A stretch of DNA of 64,000 nucleotides from Streptomyces sp. HUAS ZL42 (GTDB lineage Bacteria > Actinomycetota > Actinomycetes > Streptomycetales > Streptomycetaceae), in contig NZ_CP160403.1 in assembly GCF_040782645.1 (NCBI RefSeq), positions 1,178,001-1,242,000 on the forward strand, written 5' to 3'. The translations under genes and the position numbers were made by a program. This document shows positions 53,378 to 62,659 of the stretch, in pieces; position 1 is the stretch's first letter, and each line of letters opens with the position of its first letter. The notes beneath the pieces were generated by a model. It ran no database searches. It saw only the letters and a program-made list of their open reading frames with translations, and had not been told where the DNA came from.

Positions 53378-55336
53378 CTAGTTCAGTGTCCACTTCTGGT
53401 TGTCGCCGCCGTTGCAGGCCCACAGCACGGTCAGGGTGCCGTTGGCCGTGCCCGCGCCGTAGGCGTCCAGGCAGAGCCCGGCGTTGACGTTGGTGATGGT
53501 GCCGTCGCTGTTGACGTTCCACTTCTGGTTGTTCTGGCCGTTGCAGTCCCAGATGACGACCTTGGTGCCGTTGGTGGTGCCGAGGTTGTAGGCGTCCAGG
53601 CACTTGTTGCCGTACAGGACGAGTTCCTTGCGGGAGGTGTACGTCCAGGCCTGGTTGGAGCCGCCGTTGCAGTCCCACAGCTCGGCCTGGGTGCCGTTGG
53701 TGATCGTGCTGTTGAAGACGTCGAGGCAGCGGCCGGACTGCCTGCCGACGGCGAGGGTGCCGTTCGCGCCGGGCAGCGGGCGGACCGTGATGTCGGCGAG
53801 CGTGGGGGCGCCGGTGAAGGTGAGCGTGTTCGACGAGCCCTTGGAGAGGGCGACCTCGAGGGAGATCGTGCCCTGCGACGAGCCCGTGGGCGGGAAGGAG
53901 ACCGTCGTCGGGGTCTGGCCGTTGACCTTCAGGGTCGCGGTACGGGCGGTGGAGGCGGTGTTGGTGTAGGCGACGTCGACGACCTTCAGGCCGGTGCTGC
54001 CGGCCACCACGCCGGAGAAGCTCGACGTGCCCGTGTACGTGCTGCTCGACGCCTCGGTGCCGCCGGTCACGGTGAGCATCACCGAACCGCCGGCCGGGAC
54101 GCTGGTCGTGTAACTCGTGCCGAACGAGCCCACGTTGGCGCGGGCCCACAGGTCACGGACGGTGGCGGAGGCGTTGGTGAGGCCCAGGTCGGACCAGCGG
54201 ACGGTGATGTTCTGCGCGGAGGAGGTGCGGTTGAGCAGGACGACGGCCCGGTTGGCGGAGCCCGCGAGGACCTTGCCGTACACCTGCAGCCCGGCGGTGT
54301 CCTCGGCGACCTTGACGCCCTGCAGACCGCGCGGGTCCTGGTCGACGGCGATGACCTCGGGGTTCTTGAGGATGTTCGCGGTCTCGGCCGTCATCGTCGA
54401 CAGGTCGTTTCCGGCGAGGAGCGGGGCGCCGGAGATGGCCCACAGGTTCATGTGGGTGCGGTTCTGGGCGGCGGTGAAGCCGTCCATGCCCACCATCAGC
54501 ATGTCCGGGTCGTTGTAGTAGCCGGTGTGCTGGGCCGTGGGGTGCAGGGTCTGGTCGAAGTTGGACAGCAGGTTGGTCATCGACGGCTTGTTGCCGTAGA
54601 AGATGATGTCGGTGCTGGTCCGCCACATCGGGGCCTGGCCCGGCGCCCAGTTCCAGGGGTTCTGCTTGCCCCAGTTGCAGATCGAGAGGGTCAGCGGGCG
54701 GCCGGTGGTGGCCGTCGCCTTGGCGACCGAGTCGCTGATCGCCTTGTACGTCGTCGCCGCGTCGAGCCCTTCCGCGTCGCCGCCGCACCAGTCGACCTTG
54801 ACGAAGTCGAAGCCCCACTTGGAGAACTGGAGCATGTCCTGGTCGTAGTGGCCCTCGCTGCCGCTGCCGGGCGCTGCGGGGCGGCCGGTCGGGAAGTAGT
54901 AGCCGCAGCCGTCCTTGCCGGCGTCGGTGTAGATGCCGGCCTTCAGGCCCTTGCTGTGGATGTAGTCCGCGATGGCGCTCATTCCGCCGGGCCACTCGGT
55001 CGTGTCGACGGTGATGTTGCCGGCGCTGTCGCGGGTGCCCTGCCACCACCCCTCGTCGATGTTGATGTACTTGTACCCGGCCGCCGGGAGGCCCGCCGCG
55101 ACGAAGGCGTCGGCCTGCTGCTTGATGACGTTGTAGTCGATCTTCGCGGCGAAGCTGTTCCAGGACGCCCAGCCCATCGGGGCGCTGGGGACAGCTATCT
55201 GACGCGAGGTCGCGGCCTTGGCCTCACCGGGCTGGGTGAAGAGCAGGGCGGCGGTCGCGGTCAGCGCAAGCGCGAGGGCGCGCAGGGCGGCGGATCTGCA
55301 GCGTACGGCCAGGCGCGAGCGGGGTGGGGGGTACAC
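53378..55336 (-). CDS. Secreted alpha-galactosidase (GH27) with C-terminal ricin-type lectin domain
   Basis: This extracellular enzyme has 652 residues. The signal is long and Arg-rich at the start (RSRLAVRCRSAALRALALAL then TATAALLFTQPGEAKA). The GH27 barrel begins PMGWASWNSF. The nucleophile is Asp182 (KVDWCGGD) and the acid/base is Asp278 (NDPDMLMVG). A beta-domain and NPCBM-like segment (STYTGTSSFSGVVAGSTGLK) follow, then three QxW-type ricin repeats (about 525-652: CLDVFNSTITNGTQAELWDC, NQAWTYTSRKELVLYGNKCL, NQKWTLN). The lectin anchors it to galactose-containing polysaccharide. GTG at 55336 has GAAGGAG 7 bp upstream, which decides it. Confidence 0.92.
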   Translation of the reverse strand: MYPPPRSRLAVRCRSAALRALALALTATAALLFTQPGEAKAATSRQIAVPSAPMGWASWNSFAAKIDYNVIKQQADAFVAAGLPAAGYKYINIDEGWWQGTRDSAGNITVDTTEWPGGMSAIADYIHSKGLKAGIYTDAGKDGCGYYFPTGRPAAPGSGSEGHYDQDMLQFSKWGFDFVKVDWCGGDAEGLDAATTYKAISDSVAKATATTGRPLTLSICNWGKQNPWNWAPGQAPMWRTSTDIIFYGNKPSMTNLLSNFDQTLHPTAQHTGYYNDPDMLMVGMDGFTAAQNRTHMNLWAISGAPLLAGNDLSTMTAETANILKNPEVIAVDQDPRGLQGVKVAEDTAGLQVYGKVLAGSANRAVVLLNRTSSAQNITVRWSDLGLTNASATVRDLWARANVGSFGTSYTTSVPAGGSVMLTVTGGTEASSSTYTGTSSFSGVVAGSTGLKVVDVAYTNTASTARTATLKVNGQTPTTVSFPPTGSSQGTISLEVALSKGSSNTLTFTGAPTLADITVRPLPGANGTLAVGRQSGRCLDVFNSTITNGTQAELWDCNGGSNQAWTYTSRKELVLYGNKCLDAYNLGTTNGTKVVIWDCNGQNNQKWNVNSDGTITNVNAGLCLDAYGAGTANGTLTVLWACNGGDNQKWTLN

Positions 55337-55529
55337 GGGGCGGCTCCTTCGTACGGGAGAGGGCTCAACGATGCCGATATTTCGAACAAGGATCGATGAA
55401 TCGAACACATCGCGCGCCGAAAGTATGGCCGACGGAGGGTGAAGTCAACGGGCGTGACAGGAGTGAATTCGTCCCCCCTCACGGGCCGTTCGCCCCCGGG
55501 ACACTCGCGTCGGCGCCATACTGACAGTC

Positions 55530-56786
55530 GTGCGAGTGGCGATCATGACGGCGGGCTCCCGTGGCGACGTGGCACCCTACACCGGGCTCGGGCACGGCCT
55601 CCTGCGCGCGGGACACGAGGTCACCCTGGTCACCCACGGCTCCTTCGAGGCGCTCGTGAGGGGCTCCGGCCTCGGCTTCCACGCGCTGCCCGTGGATCCC
55701 CGGGCGCAGCTGGAGTCCTCGCAGGGACGGGGTTTGCACCGCAGTGCGACCGGAGTGGGCAAGCTGGCCCGGCTGGCCGCGATGGCGCGGGAGCTCGTCG
55801 AGCGGATGACTGACGACCTCGTGGCGGCCGCGCACGAGAGCGACGTCCTGCTGCTGTCGGGCTCACTGGCCCCGCTGGGACACGCCGTCGCCGAGGGCCT
55901 GTCACTGCCGAGCCTCGGCGTCTATCTTCAACCCCTGGCCCCCACAAGGGAGTTCGCACCCCCGGTGCTCGGGGGCGGCTCCTTGGGACGCCTCGGTAAC
56001 CGGATCGCCGGGCACGGCGTCGGGCTGGCTGTGGAGCGGATCTTCGTGGGTGCCGTACCGATGGCGCGGGCCCGGCTGGGCCTCAAGGGCCTCAACGGCG
56101 TAGGGCGTCCCCGCGCCGCGCTGCGCGCCCGGGAGCGGCAGGGGTGGCCCGTGCTGCACGGTTTCAGCCCGCTGGTGGTGCCCCGGCCGCGGGACTGGCG
56201 GGCGGGCCTCGATGTCGCCGGGTACTGGTGGCCGTACGACCGAGAGGCCCAACTCCCCTCCCGATTAGGGGACTTCCTCGACGCTGGTCCCGCCCCGGTC
56301 TTCGTGGGCCTGGGCAGCGCGACCGTGCCCGATCCGCAGCGTCTGAGCGCCGAGATCGTACGCGCCCTGCGCCGGGCGGGACTGCGCGGAGTGATCCAGC
56401 GGGGCTGGGGCGGACTGGAGGCGGTCGGAGACGACATGCTGACCGTCGACGAGGTCCCCCACTCCGTGCTCTTCCCGCGGATGGCCGCGGTGGTCCACCA
56501 CTGCGGCGCGGGCACGACGGCGGCCGGGGTGCGCGCCGGAGTCCCCGCGGTACCGGTCCCGATCCAGTTCGACGAGGGCTTCTGGGCCGCCCGGCTCGTC
56601 ACCCTGGGCGTGGCCCCGGAAGCGGTACCACTGCGCCGCCTGACCACCGACAGGCTGGCGACCGCCCTCACCCGGGTGACGCGGGAGCCTGCCTACCGCG
56701 AGCGCGCGCGGGACTTGGGCGCGCGGGTTCGCGAGGAGGACGGCGTGGCGCCGGTGGTCGAGGCGGTGGGCCGATTGGCCCGATAG
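55530..56786 (+). CDS. UGT/GT1-type glycosyltransferase
   Basis: This 418-residue cytosolic transferase resembles MGT and sterol glucosyltransferases. The N-terminal acceptor domain begins RVAIMTAGSRGDVAPYTGLG, and the C-terminal donor domain has FVGLGSATVPDPQRLSAEIV and the nucleotide-sugar signature VHHCGAGTTAAGVRAGVPAV then PIQFDEGFWAARL. It glycosylates a small hydrophobic acceptor. GTG at 55530 opens the motif at residue 1; no clear ribosome site precedes it. Nothing nearby indicates a natural-product cluster, so the acceptor is uncertain. Confidence 0.88.
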   Translation: MRVAIMTAGSRGDVAPYTGLGHGLLRAGHEVTLVTHGSFEALVRGSGLGFHALPVDPRAQLESSQGRGLHRSATGVGKLARLAAMARELVERMTDDLVAAAHESDVLLLSGSLAPLGHAVAEGLSLPSLGVYLQPLAPTREFAPPVLGGGSLGRLGNRIAGHGVGLAVERIFVGAVPMARARLGLKGLNGVGRPRAALRARERQGWPVLHGFSPLVVPRPRDWRAGLDVAGYWWPYDREAQLPSRLGDFLDAGPAPVFVGLGSATVPDPQRLSAEIVRALRRAGLRGVIQRGWGGLEAVGDDMLTVDEVPHSVLFPRMAAVVHHCGAGTTAAGVRAGVPAVPVPIQFDEGFWAARLVTLGVAPEAVPLRRLTTDRLATALTRVTREPAYRERARDLGARVREEDGVAPVVEAVGRLAR

Positions 56787-56793
56787 AGCGTCG

Positions 56794-56840
56794 GTTCCCG
56801 TTCACGGTACGGGTGATGGGACGAGAGCCGCCGTTGTCAG
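56794..56840. repeat. Degenerate copy of the end of the 56964 gene
   Basis: This 47-bp segment matches the final 48 bp of the gene at 56964 (about 37 identities with one gap), including the coding pattern for ITRT followed by a changed ending (VNGNR for LNRN*). It is a remnant of a duplicated 3' end. The gap between it and the gene holds no coding frame that I trust. Confidence 0.6.
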
Positions 56841-56963
56841 GCAATGCCGCGCCAAGAGGCCGAGACCCGGACCCGAGCACCAGCCCTCCGCCTTGCGGCC
56901 GGATGCACCCGGCCCCGGTTCAGCTGCCTTGCTTCCTCCCTCGTCCGCCGGACAGAACCGGCG

Positions 56964-58442
56964 TCAGTTCCTGTTCAGAGTACGAGTGATGCCCGCAAGG
57001 ACCGCCGTCGTCAGAATCCAGCCCGCCGCGGTGAGCCCGTAGGCCAGCCACGCGGGCGTCCCTCCCTCCCAGAACCAGGCACTGCGCTGGCCGAGGCCGC
57101 CGATGGGGATCAGCAGGTCGAGGGTGTAGACGAAGGGGTTGAACGGGGGGACCTGACCGGGTTCGGTCGCCTTCGGAGAGTGCGTGGCGAAAACGGTGGT
57201 GCCGAGCAGCGCGAGCGCCGCCAGCCAGATCCCCGCCAGCCAGGGGCGGTAGCCGTAGCCGACCGTGACATCGAGGAGGTGTCCCCACAGGCGTGCGGCA
57301 CGGCCCTGGGTCCTCCTGCGGTGCCGTTGCTTGGCCAGCAGGACCCGGCGGGCGTCGTCGTCGTGGCCGATCTGCCGGTAGCAGGCGGCGAGTTGCTCGT
57401 ACGGCTGGGCCGCATAGCCCGGTTGGCGGCGGAGCCACGCCACGCGGTACGCCGCCGAGTCCGGCCGGGAGCCGTCCTCGCCGTCGAGGGAGCCGTAGGT
57501 GAAGCCCCGCAACCGTACGACGTCCGGCCAGGCGCCCTCCCGGTCGTGCACGGTCACGGCCTGGGCGCCCTGCAGGTCGACCGGGCCGGACGGCGGTGCT
57601 GCGGGGGTGAAGACGAAGACGCCCGTCTGCATGCGGGTGCAGTCCACCGCGGTGCCCTCGGCGTCGAGGACGGCGCCGTCGAAGGTCAGCTGGTCCGGTA
57701 TCTGCGCACCGCGCAGGCTGATCGTCCCCTGGGCCGTGAAGCCCCGGGACAGGTCCACGGTGCGGACGATCGCGTTGTCGGCGATGAGGGCGACGTCACC
57801 GGGATTACTGATCCGCGCGCCCTCCATGTGCAGTCCCCCGGCCAGCTGCGCCCCCAGGAGCCGTATGCCGCCCCGCACGATCGTCCCCCGGCAGAAGACC
57901 CCGCCCTCCACGACGAGTCCACCCGCGAACAGGGCCCAGCTGTCCTCGTGCGAGAGGACCGCTCCGGTGAGGATCAACTCGCCGGCCAGCCGGGCGTTGG
58001 TCAGCGCCAGCCTGCCGCGCACCACCGTGCCGCGCAGGGCGACACGGCCCTCCGCACGGGCCATCGCCAGGTTGATGCCCGGAATCCGGCTGTCCTGGAT
58101 CTCGATGGTCCGGGTCGCGGCCCCGTACAGACTCACGGTCTGCTCGAACCAGCACGATCCGAACCACAGTTCGTGCCCTATCTCCGCACCGCTGAGATTG
58201 AGGTTCCCGCTGATGCGGGCGCCCCGAAGCCGCAGACCCGGGGCGCTCCCCGGCCTACCCGGGTTCGCGCCGAACAGCAGCGCGGTCACGACCTCGGCCC
58301 GGACCGTCCGTTCGGCACCCCAGCCGTCCCCCTTCTCGGGGTCGTCCTCCGGTCCGCCCGTACTGAAGTCCACCAGGCGACCCGTGGGGTACGCATCCCA
58401 CAACTCGCGCTCCGCCGACGTCAGTTCCCCATACGAGTGCAC
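56964..58442 (-). CDS. Membrane protein with pentapeptide-like beta-helix repeats
   Basis: This 492-residue protein has an N-terminal soluble part of about 350 residues built of short repeats such as LRLRGARISGNLNLSGAEIG, GINLAMARAEGRVALRGTVV and LTNARLAGELILTGAVLSHE, where A(D/N)LxG-type pentapeptides would form a right-handed beta-helix. Then come an Arg-rich linker (KQRHRRRTQGRAARLW) and three or four membrane helices (WLAGIWLAALALLGTTVFAT through ILTTAVLAGITRTLNRN). The repeat domain is probably cytoplasmic. Its role is unknown. GTG at 58442. A degenerate copy of its 3' end lies 125 bp downstream. Confidence 0.75.
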   Translation of the reverse strand: MHSYGELTSAERELWDAYPTGRLVDFSTGGPEDDPEKGDGWGAERTVRAEVVTALLFGANPGRPGSAPGLRLRGARISGNLNLSGAEIGHELWFGSCWFEQTVSLYGAATRTIEIQDSRIPGINLAMARAEGRVALRGTVVRGRLALTNARLAGELILTGAVLSHEDSWALFAGGLVVEGGVFCRGTIVRGGIRLLGAQLAGGLHMEGARISNPGDVALIADNAIVRTVDLSRGFTAQGTISLRGAQIPDQLTFDGAVLDAEGTAVDCTRMQTGVFVFTPAAPPSGPVDLQGAQAVTVHDREGAWPDVVRLRGFTYGSLDGEDGSRPDSAAYRVAWLRRQPGYAAQPYEQLAACYRQIGHDDDARRVLLAKQRHRRRTQGRAARLWGHLLDVTVGYGYRPWLAGIWLAALALLGTTVFATHSPKATEPGQVPPFNPFVYTLDLLIPIGGLGQRSAWFWEGGTPAWLAYGLTAAGWILTTAVLAGITRTLNRN

Positions 58443-58476
58443 CCCGGCAGATTAACTGCTCTCCGGCCGGAGTTGA

Positions 58477-59142
58477 TCAGCACCCACTCGTCGTACGCCA
58501 CCCGTCCGGCCGCAGAATCCCCAGCAGCAGCCGGACCAGTTCGTCGACCACCTCGTCCAGCGTCGCGTCCACCCATCCCGCGCTCCAGTCGTGGAGCAGT
58601 CCGTTGACGCTGCCGATGAAGGCCGTCGAGGCGAGGCGGTAGTCACGGGGGGCCGCCTCGCCACGGGCCGCGGCCGCCGTCGCCTCGGCGCAGATGAGGT
58701 CGACCCAGCGTGCGCGGCGGGCGAGGCGCTGTTCCTCCAGGCGCCCGCTGACCCCGATGATCTCGACGAAGGTGATGCGGATGCGGCGCGGATCGGCGGT
58801 GACGTTCCCCGCGTAGGCCCGGAAGATCGCGGTGACCCGGTCCAGGAGAGGCAGGCCATCCGTGGCGGCGAACGCGGTCAGGACCGCCTCCTCCGCCCAG
58901 TCGTTGACCTGGAGGTGGAGGGCGGCCAGGACGTCCTCGAGGGTGCGGAACTCCTCGTAGAACTGCCGGGTCGACAGTCCCGCCGCCTCGCTCAGCGCCG
59001 CGACGGTCGTGGCGCGGTAGCCCGGGGTGTCCCCGAACAGCTGGAGTGCCGCGCCCAGGAATCTTCCGCGTCGCTCGGCCTGCCGCTCCTGGGCGGACTT
59101 GCCGCCGTAGCGGCCCGTCGGCGCCTTGAGCCTGCCCGTCAC
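58477..59142 (-). CDS. TetR-family transcriptional regulator
   Basis: This 221-residue repressor has an HTH (about 25-75: RRGRFLGAALQLFGDTPGYR, ATTVAALSEAAGLSTRQFYE, FRTLEDVLAALH) and a ligand domain (AVLTAFAATDGLPLLDRVTA, IRITFVEIIGVSGRLEEQRL). GTG at 59142 is used; no in-frame earlier start fits. It diverges from the beta-propeller gene, and the gap contains CTTACTTTCGAGTAAG. The same motif lies before the GH5 gene. It is therefore probably the repressor of a regulon including both. Confidence 0.87.
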   Translation of the reverse strand: MTGRLKAPTGRYGGKSAQERQAERRGRFLGAALQLFGDTPGYRATTVAALSEAAGLSTRQFYEEFRTLEDVLAALHLQVNDWAEEAVLTAFAATDGLPLLDRVTAIFRAYAGNVTADPRRIRITFVEIIGVSGRLEEQRLARRARWVDLICAEATAAAARGEAAPRDYRLASTAFIGSVNGLLHDWSAGWVDATLDEVVDELVRLLLGILRPDGWRTTSGC

Positions 59143-59223
59143 CCCGCTCCTCCCCGCTGCCTCGTCCGTCCCACGACATCAATTTTGTCGTGTACGCAGT
59201 CTTGTCGAAAAGGCGACCCCCTC

Positions 59224-59239
59224 CTTACTTTCGAGTAAG
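59224..59239. promoter_or_regulatory. CTTACT-TTCG-AGTAAG palindrome, probable TetR operator
   Basis: A perfect 6-bp inverted repeat with a 4-base centre in the divergent TetR/beta-propeller gap, 76 bp upstream of the propeller start. Confidence 0.7.
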
Positions 59240-59315
59240 TTCACTCTGAATGCAGCCGTGTTCAGATTCCTCGCCACGCCCTGGCACCCGTCCACCCCCA
59301 GAGGAGAGAGCAGTC

Positions 59316-60560
59316 ATGCCGGTCTTCAGACCCAGACTTTGCTCCGTAGCCGCCGCCCTCGTGCTGACCGTTACCGCGCCCGCGACCGCCGCCACCGCGG
59401 CATCCGACACCGCCGCCCTGCGCGAGGTGCTGTTCGTCGGCAACAACTGGGACGGCACCGCGGACGTCATCAAGTCCACCGGCGACTTCGCGAAGATCGG
59501 CCGGATCAACGTGATCCCGGACAAGGACCAGCGGATGGCGGAGATCAACGCCGATCCGATCAAGTGGTCCTACTTCATGATCATCCGCAACACCGTCGGC
59601 GAGGGGCACGACCAGTTCGTCGACGACATGTACTCCACCCCCGACGGCACGTCGGTGGTCGTCTCGCGTCCGAGCTTCGCGGACGTCGTGTCGATCGACC
59701 TGGCCACGGGCGCCATCAACTGGCGCTTCCCGGTGTCCGGTTACCGCTCCGACCACATGGCGGTCTCCCCCGACGGCACCCGCGTCGCGGTCTCCGCGTC
59801 CACCTCCAACACCGTGCACGTGCTGGACATCGACACCGGCAAGCAGCTGGGCTCGTTCGCCACCGGCGACAAGCCGCACGAGAACATCTTCACCAAGGAC
59901 GGCAAGTACATCTACAACATGGCGATCGGCGACGTGAACACCGCGCTCGACGCGCCCTGGCTGGACTGGACGAAGGGCGACCGGCGCATCACGGTCGTCG
60001 ACGCGACCACGTACAAGCAGGTCAAGGTCATCGACATGCGGGCGCGTCTCGACGCGATCGGCCTCACGGACTACTCGGACGCCGTCCGCCCGGCCGTCTT
60101 CTCGCCAGACGAGTCCAAGCTGTACTTCCAGGTGTCGTTCTTCAACGGCTTCTTCGAGTACGACCTCGTCACGGACAAGATCACCCGGACGAAGACCCTG
60201 CCGAAGAATCCGGCGACCAGCGACGACCGCACCACCTACGTCAACGACTCGCGCCACCACGGCATCTCGATGAAGCCGGACGGCAGCAAGCTGTGCGTCG
60301 CGGGCACGATGGACGACTACGCGACGGTCGTCGACCGCGCCACGCTCCAGGAGGGCCCGCTGGTCACCACCTCCAAGCCCTACTGGGCCACCGTCAGCGG
60401 CGACGGCAAGGACTGCATCGTCTCCGAGAGCGGCGCCGACCAGGTCACGGCCATCGACTTCGCGACCGGCAAGAAGGTGCTGTCGGTGCCGGTGGGCGAC
60501 CATCCGCAGCGCGTCCGCCTCGGCCATGTGAAGGCCGACTGGACGGGCTCCGGCAGCTGA
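59316..60560 (+). CDS. Secreted YncE-like beta-propeller protein
   Basis: This exported 414-residue protein has a signal (about 1-32, LCSVAAALVLTVTAPATAAT). The mature part is a repeat propeller with blades such as DHMAVSPDGTRVAVSASTSN, TVHVLDIDTGKQLGSFATGD and ENIFTKDGKYIYNMAIGDVN, the typical seven-blade pattern with GxxxxxxVIDxxTG. Such proteins bind partners or ligands outside the cell. ATG at 59316 has GAGGAGAGAG upstream. It diverges from the TetR gene and converges with the endoglycoceramidase-like gene, which carries the same operator. Confidence 0.82.
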   Translation: MPVFRPRLCSVAAALVLTVTAPATAATAASDTAALREVLFVGNNWDGTADVIKSTGDFAKIGRINVIPDKDQRMAEINADPIKWSYFMIIRNTVGEGHDQFVDDMYSTPDGTSVVVSRPSFADVVSIDLATGAINWRFPVSGYRSDHMAVSPDGTRVAVSASTSNTVHVLDIDTGKQLGSFATGDKPHENIFTKDGKYIYNMAIGDVNTALDAPWLDWTKGDRRITVVDATTYKQVKVIDMRARLDAIGLTDYSDAVRPAVFSPDESKLYFQVSFFNGFFEYDLVTDKITRTKTLPKNPATSDDRTTYVNDSRHHGISMKPDGSKLCVAGTMDDYATVVDRATLQEGPLVTTSKPYWATVSGDGKDCIVSESGADQVTAIDFATGKKVLSVPVGDHPQRVRLGHVKADWTGSGS

Positions 60561-60645
60561 GCCCCCACCCCCTCACGTACCGCACGCCTCTCGGCACCCG
60601 GCCCCCTTCCCCCCTCGCCGCCAGGTGCGGGGCGGGCGGTCACAA

Positions 60646-60691
60646 CGGAGCGGGCACCCCGGCGCACCGCGCGCCCGGAGTGCCCGCTCCG
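60646..60691. terminator. Bidirectional GC-rich terminator
   Basis: CGGAGCGGGCAC (60646-60657) pairs with GTGCCCGCTCCG (60680-60691), with a further inner stem, between two convergent genes. Confidence 0.8.
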
Positions 60692-60706
60692 CCGTGCCGG
60701 GGGTGC

Positions 60707-62566
60707 TCAACCGATGGTCTTCGCGGCCCACGCGGTCAGTTCGGAACGGGCCGCCGCCAGCACGGTCGCCGACGGTGCCGTCGCCCCGTTGGTCACCAGC
60801 GCGTAGTGCAGGACGCCCGAGTCCGCGTCGGTGAGCAGCAGGCGGCGGCTGCCGGTGCCGCCCGGCTCGGGCGCCACGCCGACCGGGGTCGTCGAGGTGT
60901 ACGACGGCGGGGCGTACACCGTGCCCAGGTCGGAGACGACCGTGGTCGCCGAGGTCGGGAAGGACGCCGGCAGGTGCAGTTCGGTGGGTGCCGAGCCACT
61001 GCCCGAGCGCCACACCAGCAGCCCGTACTGGCCGGAGCCCACCAGCTGTGCCACGTTCGGCAGGGAACTCGGCACCGGGTTCCAGGTCAGGGTCGTCGAG
61101 CCGTCCCGTGAGCGGTCCTCGTAGGTGAAGGCGACCGTCGTACCGGCGGTGGCGCTCGGATAGACCCGGTCGAGGAGCCGGGCATCCTGACGCAGCGTCA
61201 CCGCACCCGAGTCGTCCAGGCGTACGGCCGACAGGTCCTCGTCGTTCCAGGCGTCGCCGGAGGTGAGCACCTTGTCGGGGTTGCCGTTCATCAGCTCGTG
61301 GTGACGTCCGTTGTAGATGTCCCACTGCCATTGTGATCCCGACAGCACCGGTCCACTGGTTGCCGCCTGGGTCCACCAGGTCGAGCCGGGGCGGCGGGAG
61401 TCCAGGGCCTGGTACATCGCCTTCAGGACGGTCGGCGCCTTGTCCGACACCGTCCCCGACAGCGGGTGCCCGAACTCGCTGACCACGGCCGTCGTCCCGA
61501 CTGCCGAGGCGCGGTCGCGGACCGTCCCGAAATCGGTGGCGTACTGGCCGTCGGCCGCCTTGCCCCACATCAGGATCCCCGAGATGGCCTTCTGGTCGTA
61601 GAAGTGGGTGTTGAAGACGTAGCGCGAGCCGAGCGTACCCGCGTCCAGCAGGCCGCCCTCCTGCTTCTGGAAGTCGATGTTGGCGTTCCAGAAGAGGTTC
61701 GGCTCGACGAAGGCCGGCTTGTCCTGCCAGCCGGCCGCGTCCATCCGGGCGCGGAACTTCACGTAGAAGGGCCACAGCACGTCCCGCTCCCAGGTGCGGC
61801 TCGTCTGCCCCGAGTCGTAGCTGCCCGCGTAGGGCTCGTTGTAGGGGTCGAAGCCGACGACGCCCGCGAACTCCTCGGCGGTCAGGTGCTGTCTGACGTA
61901 CGTCATGGTCTGCTGGGCGGTCGCCAGGAAGGCGTCCTGCAGTCCGTAGGCGTTGTGCCAGAAGTCGTACGACGCCTCCTTCACCGCTCCGTTCTGGGTG
62001 ATGTTCTGGCCCCAGAAGAAGCAGATCCCGCAGGACTCGTCCGGGTAGTCGCCCAGCTCCACGGCCCACTTGGGCGCGCCGTCGCCCGTGTACCAGCTGT
62101 CCGGGTCGAAGAGGTAGCGGGAGTAGAGGTCCTGGTGGAAGTCGGGGTAGACGCGGATGCCGGCGTCGAGGAACGCCCGCATCTGGTCCGTCGCGGCGGC
62201 CAGGTACGCCGTGTCCACCTGGCCGCGCACCGGCTCGGCGTAGGCCCAGGAGAGCAGGAAGCGGACCGAGTTGCCGCCGCCGAGGGCGCGCAGCGCGGTC
62301 GCCGACTTCTTCGCGTCGGTGACGGAGGCGAAGGGGAGTCCGTGGTTCTCGTCCAGCTTGGTCTCGCCGGAGACGTTGTAGCCGCGCAGCACGACCTCGC
62401 GGCCCTGGCCGTCGGTGAAGCGGCCGCCTGAGACGGTCAGGGATGTGCCGTCGAACCAGAGGGAGTCGGGGAGGGTGGCGGCGGTGGCGGACGGGGTACC
62501 CGCCACCGTCAGTGATCCGAAAAGGACAACCAGAACAACGAGCAGACGTGCCCGGATATTCGGCAT
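60707..62566 (-). CDS. Secreted GH5 endoglycoceramidase-like hydrolase
   Basis: This 619-residue enzyme has a signal (about 1-30, LLVVLVVLFGSLTVAGTPSA). The catalytic barrel begins VVLRGYNVSGETKLDENHGL. The acid/base is Glu in FDPYNEPYAG, and the nucleophile is Glu in VVSEFGHPLS, as in GH5. The long aromatic segment WHNAYGLQDAFLATAQQTMT and NEP context resemble endoglycosylceramidases, which cut ceramide glycolipids. A C-terminal beta-domain follows (about 470-619). ATG at 62566; an in-frame GTG at 62602 is less good. A TetR-type palindrome lies 42 bp upstream. Confidence 0.82.
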   Translation of the reverse strand: MPNIRARLLVVLVVLFGSLTVAGTPSATAATLPDSLWFDGTSLTVSGGRFTDGQGREVVLRGYNVSGETKLDENHGLPFASVTDAKKSATALRALGGGNSVRFLLSWAYAEPVRGQVDTAYLAAATDQMRAFLDAGIRVYPDFHQDLYSRYLFDPDSWYTGDGAPKWAVELGDYPDESCGICFFWGQNITQNGAVKEASYDFWHNAYGLQDAFLATAQQTMTYVRQHLTAEEFAGVVGFDPYNEPYAGSYDSGQTSRTWERDVLWPFYVKFRARMDAAGWQDKPAFVEPNLFWNANIDFQKQEGGLLDAGTLGSRYVFNTHFYDQKAISGILMWGKAADGQYATDFGTVRDRASAVGTTAVVSEFGHPLSGTVSDKAPTVLKAMYQALDSRRPGSTWWTQAATSGPVLSGSQWQWDIYNGRHHELMNGNPDKVLTSGDAWNDEDLSAVRLDDSGAVTLRQDARLLDRVYPSATAGTTVAFTYEDRSRDGSTTLTWNPVPSSLPNVAQLVGSGQYGLLVWRSGSGSAPTELHLPASFPTSATTVVSDLGTVYAPPSYTSTTPVGVAPEPGGTGSRRLLLTDADSGVLHYALVTNGATAPSATVLAAARSELTAWAAKTIG

Positions 62567-62607
62567 GTCCACTACAGTCGGGCGATTTCCGGACACCGTC
62601 AATACTT

Positions 62608-62623
62608 CTGACTCTTGAGTAAG
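62608..62623. promoter_or_regulatory. CTGACTCTTGAGTAAG, second copy of the TetR palindrome
   Basis: It matches the 16-bp operator before the beta-propeller at 13 of 16 positions, including the full AGTAAG half. It lies just upstream of the GH5 gene on the same side. Confidence 0.6.
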
Positions 62624-62659
62624 TTTCAGGAATTCGGGGTATGTTCCCTCTCTGCCGCC

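Noticed and set aside
53243..55399. 718-codon frame on the plus strand opposite the alpha-galactosidase
   Set aside because: Val/Gly/Arg-rich shadow of the GH27 gene, with no recognisable domain.
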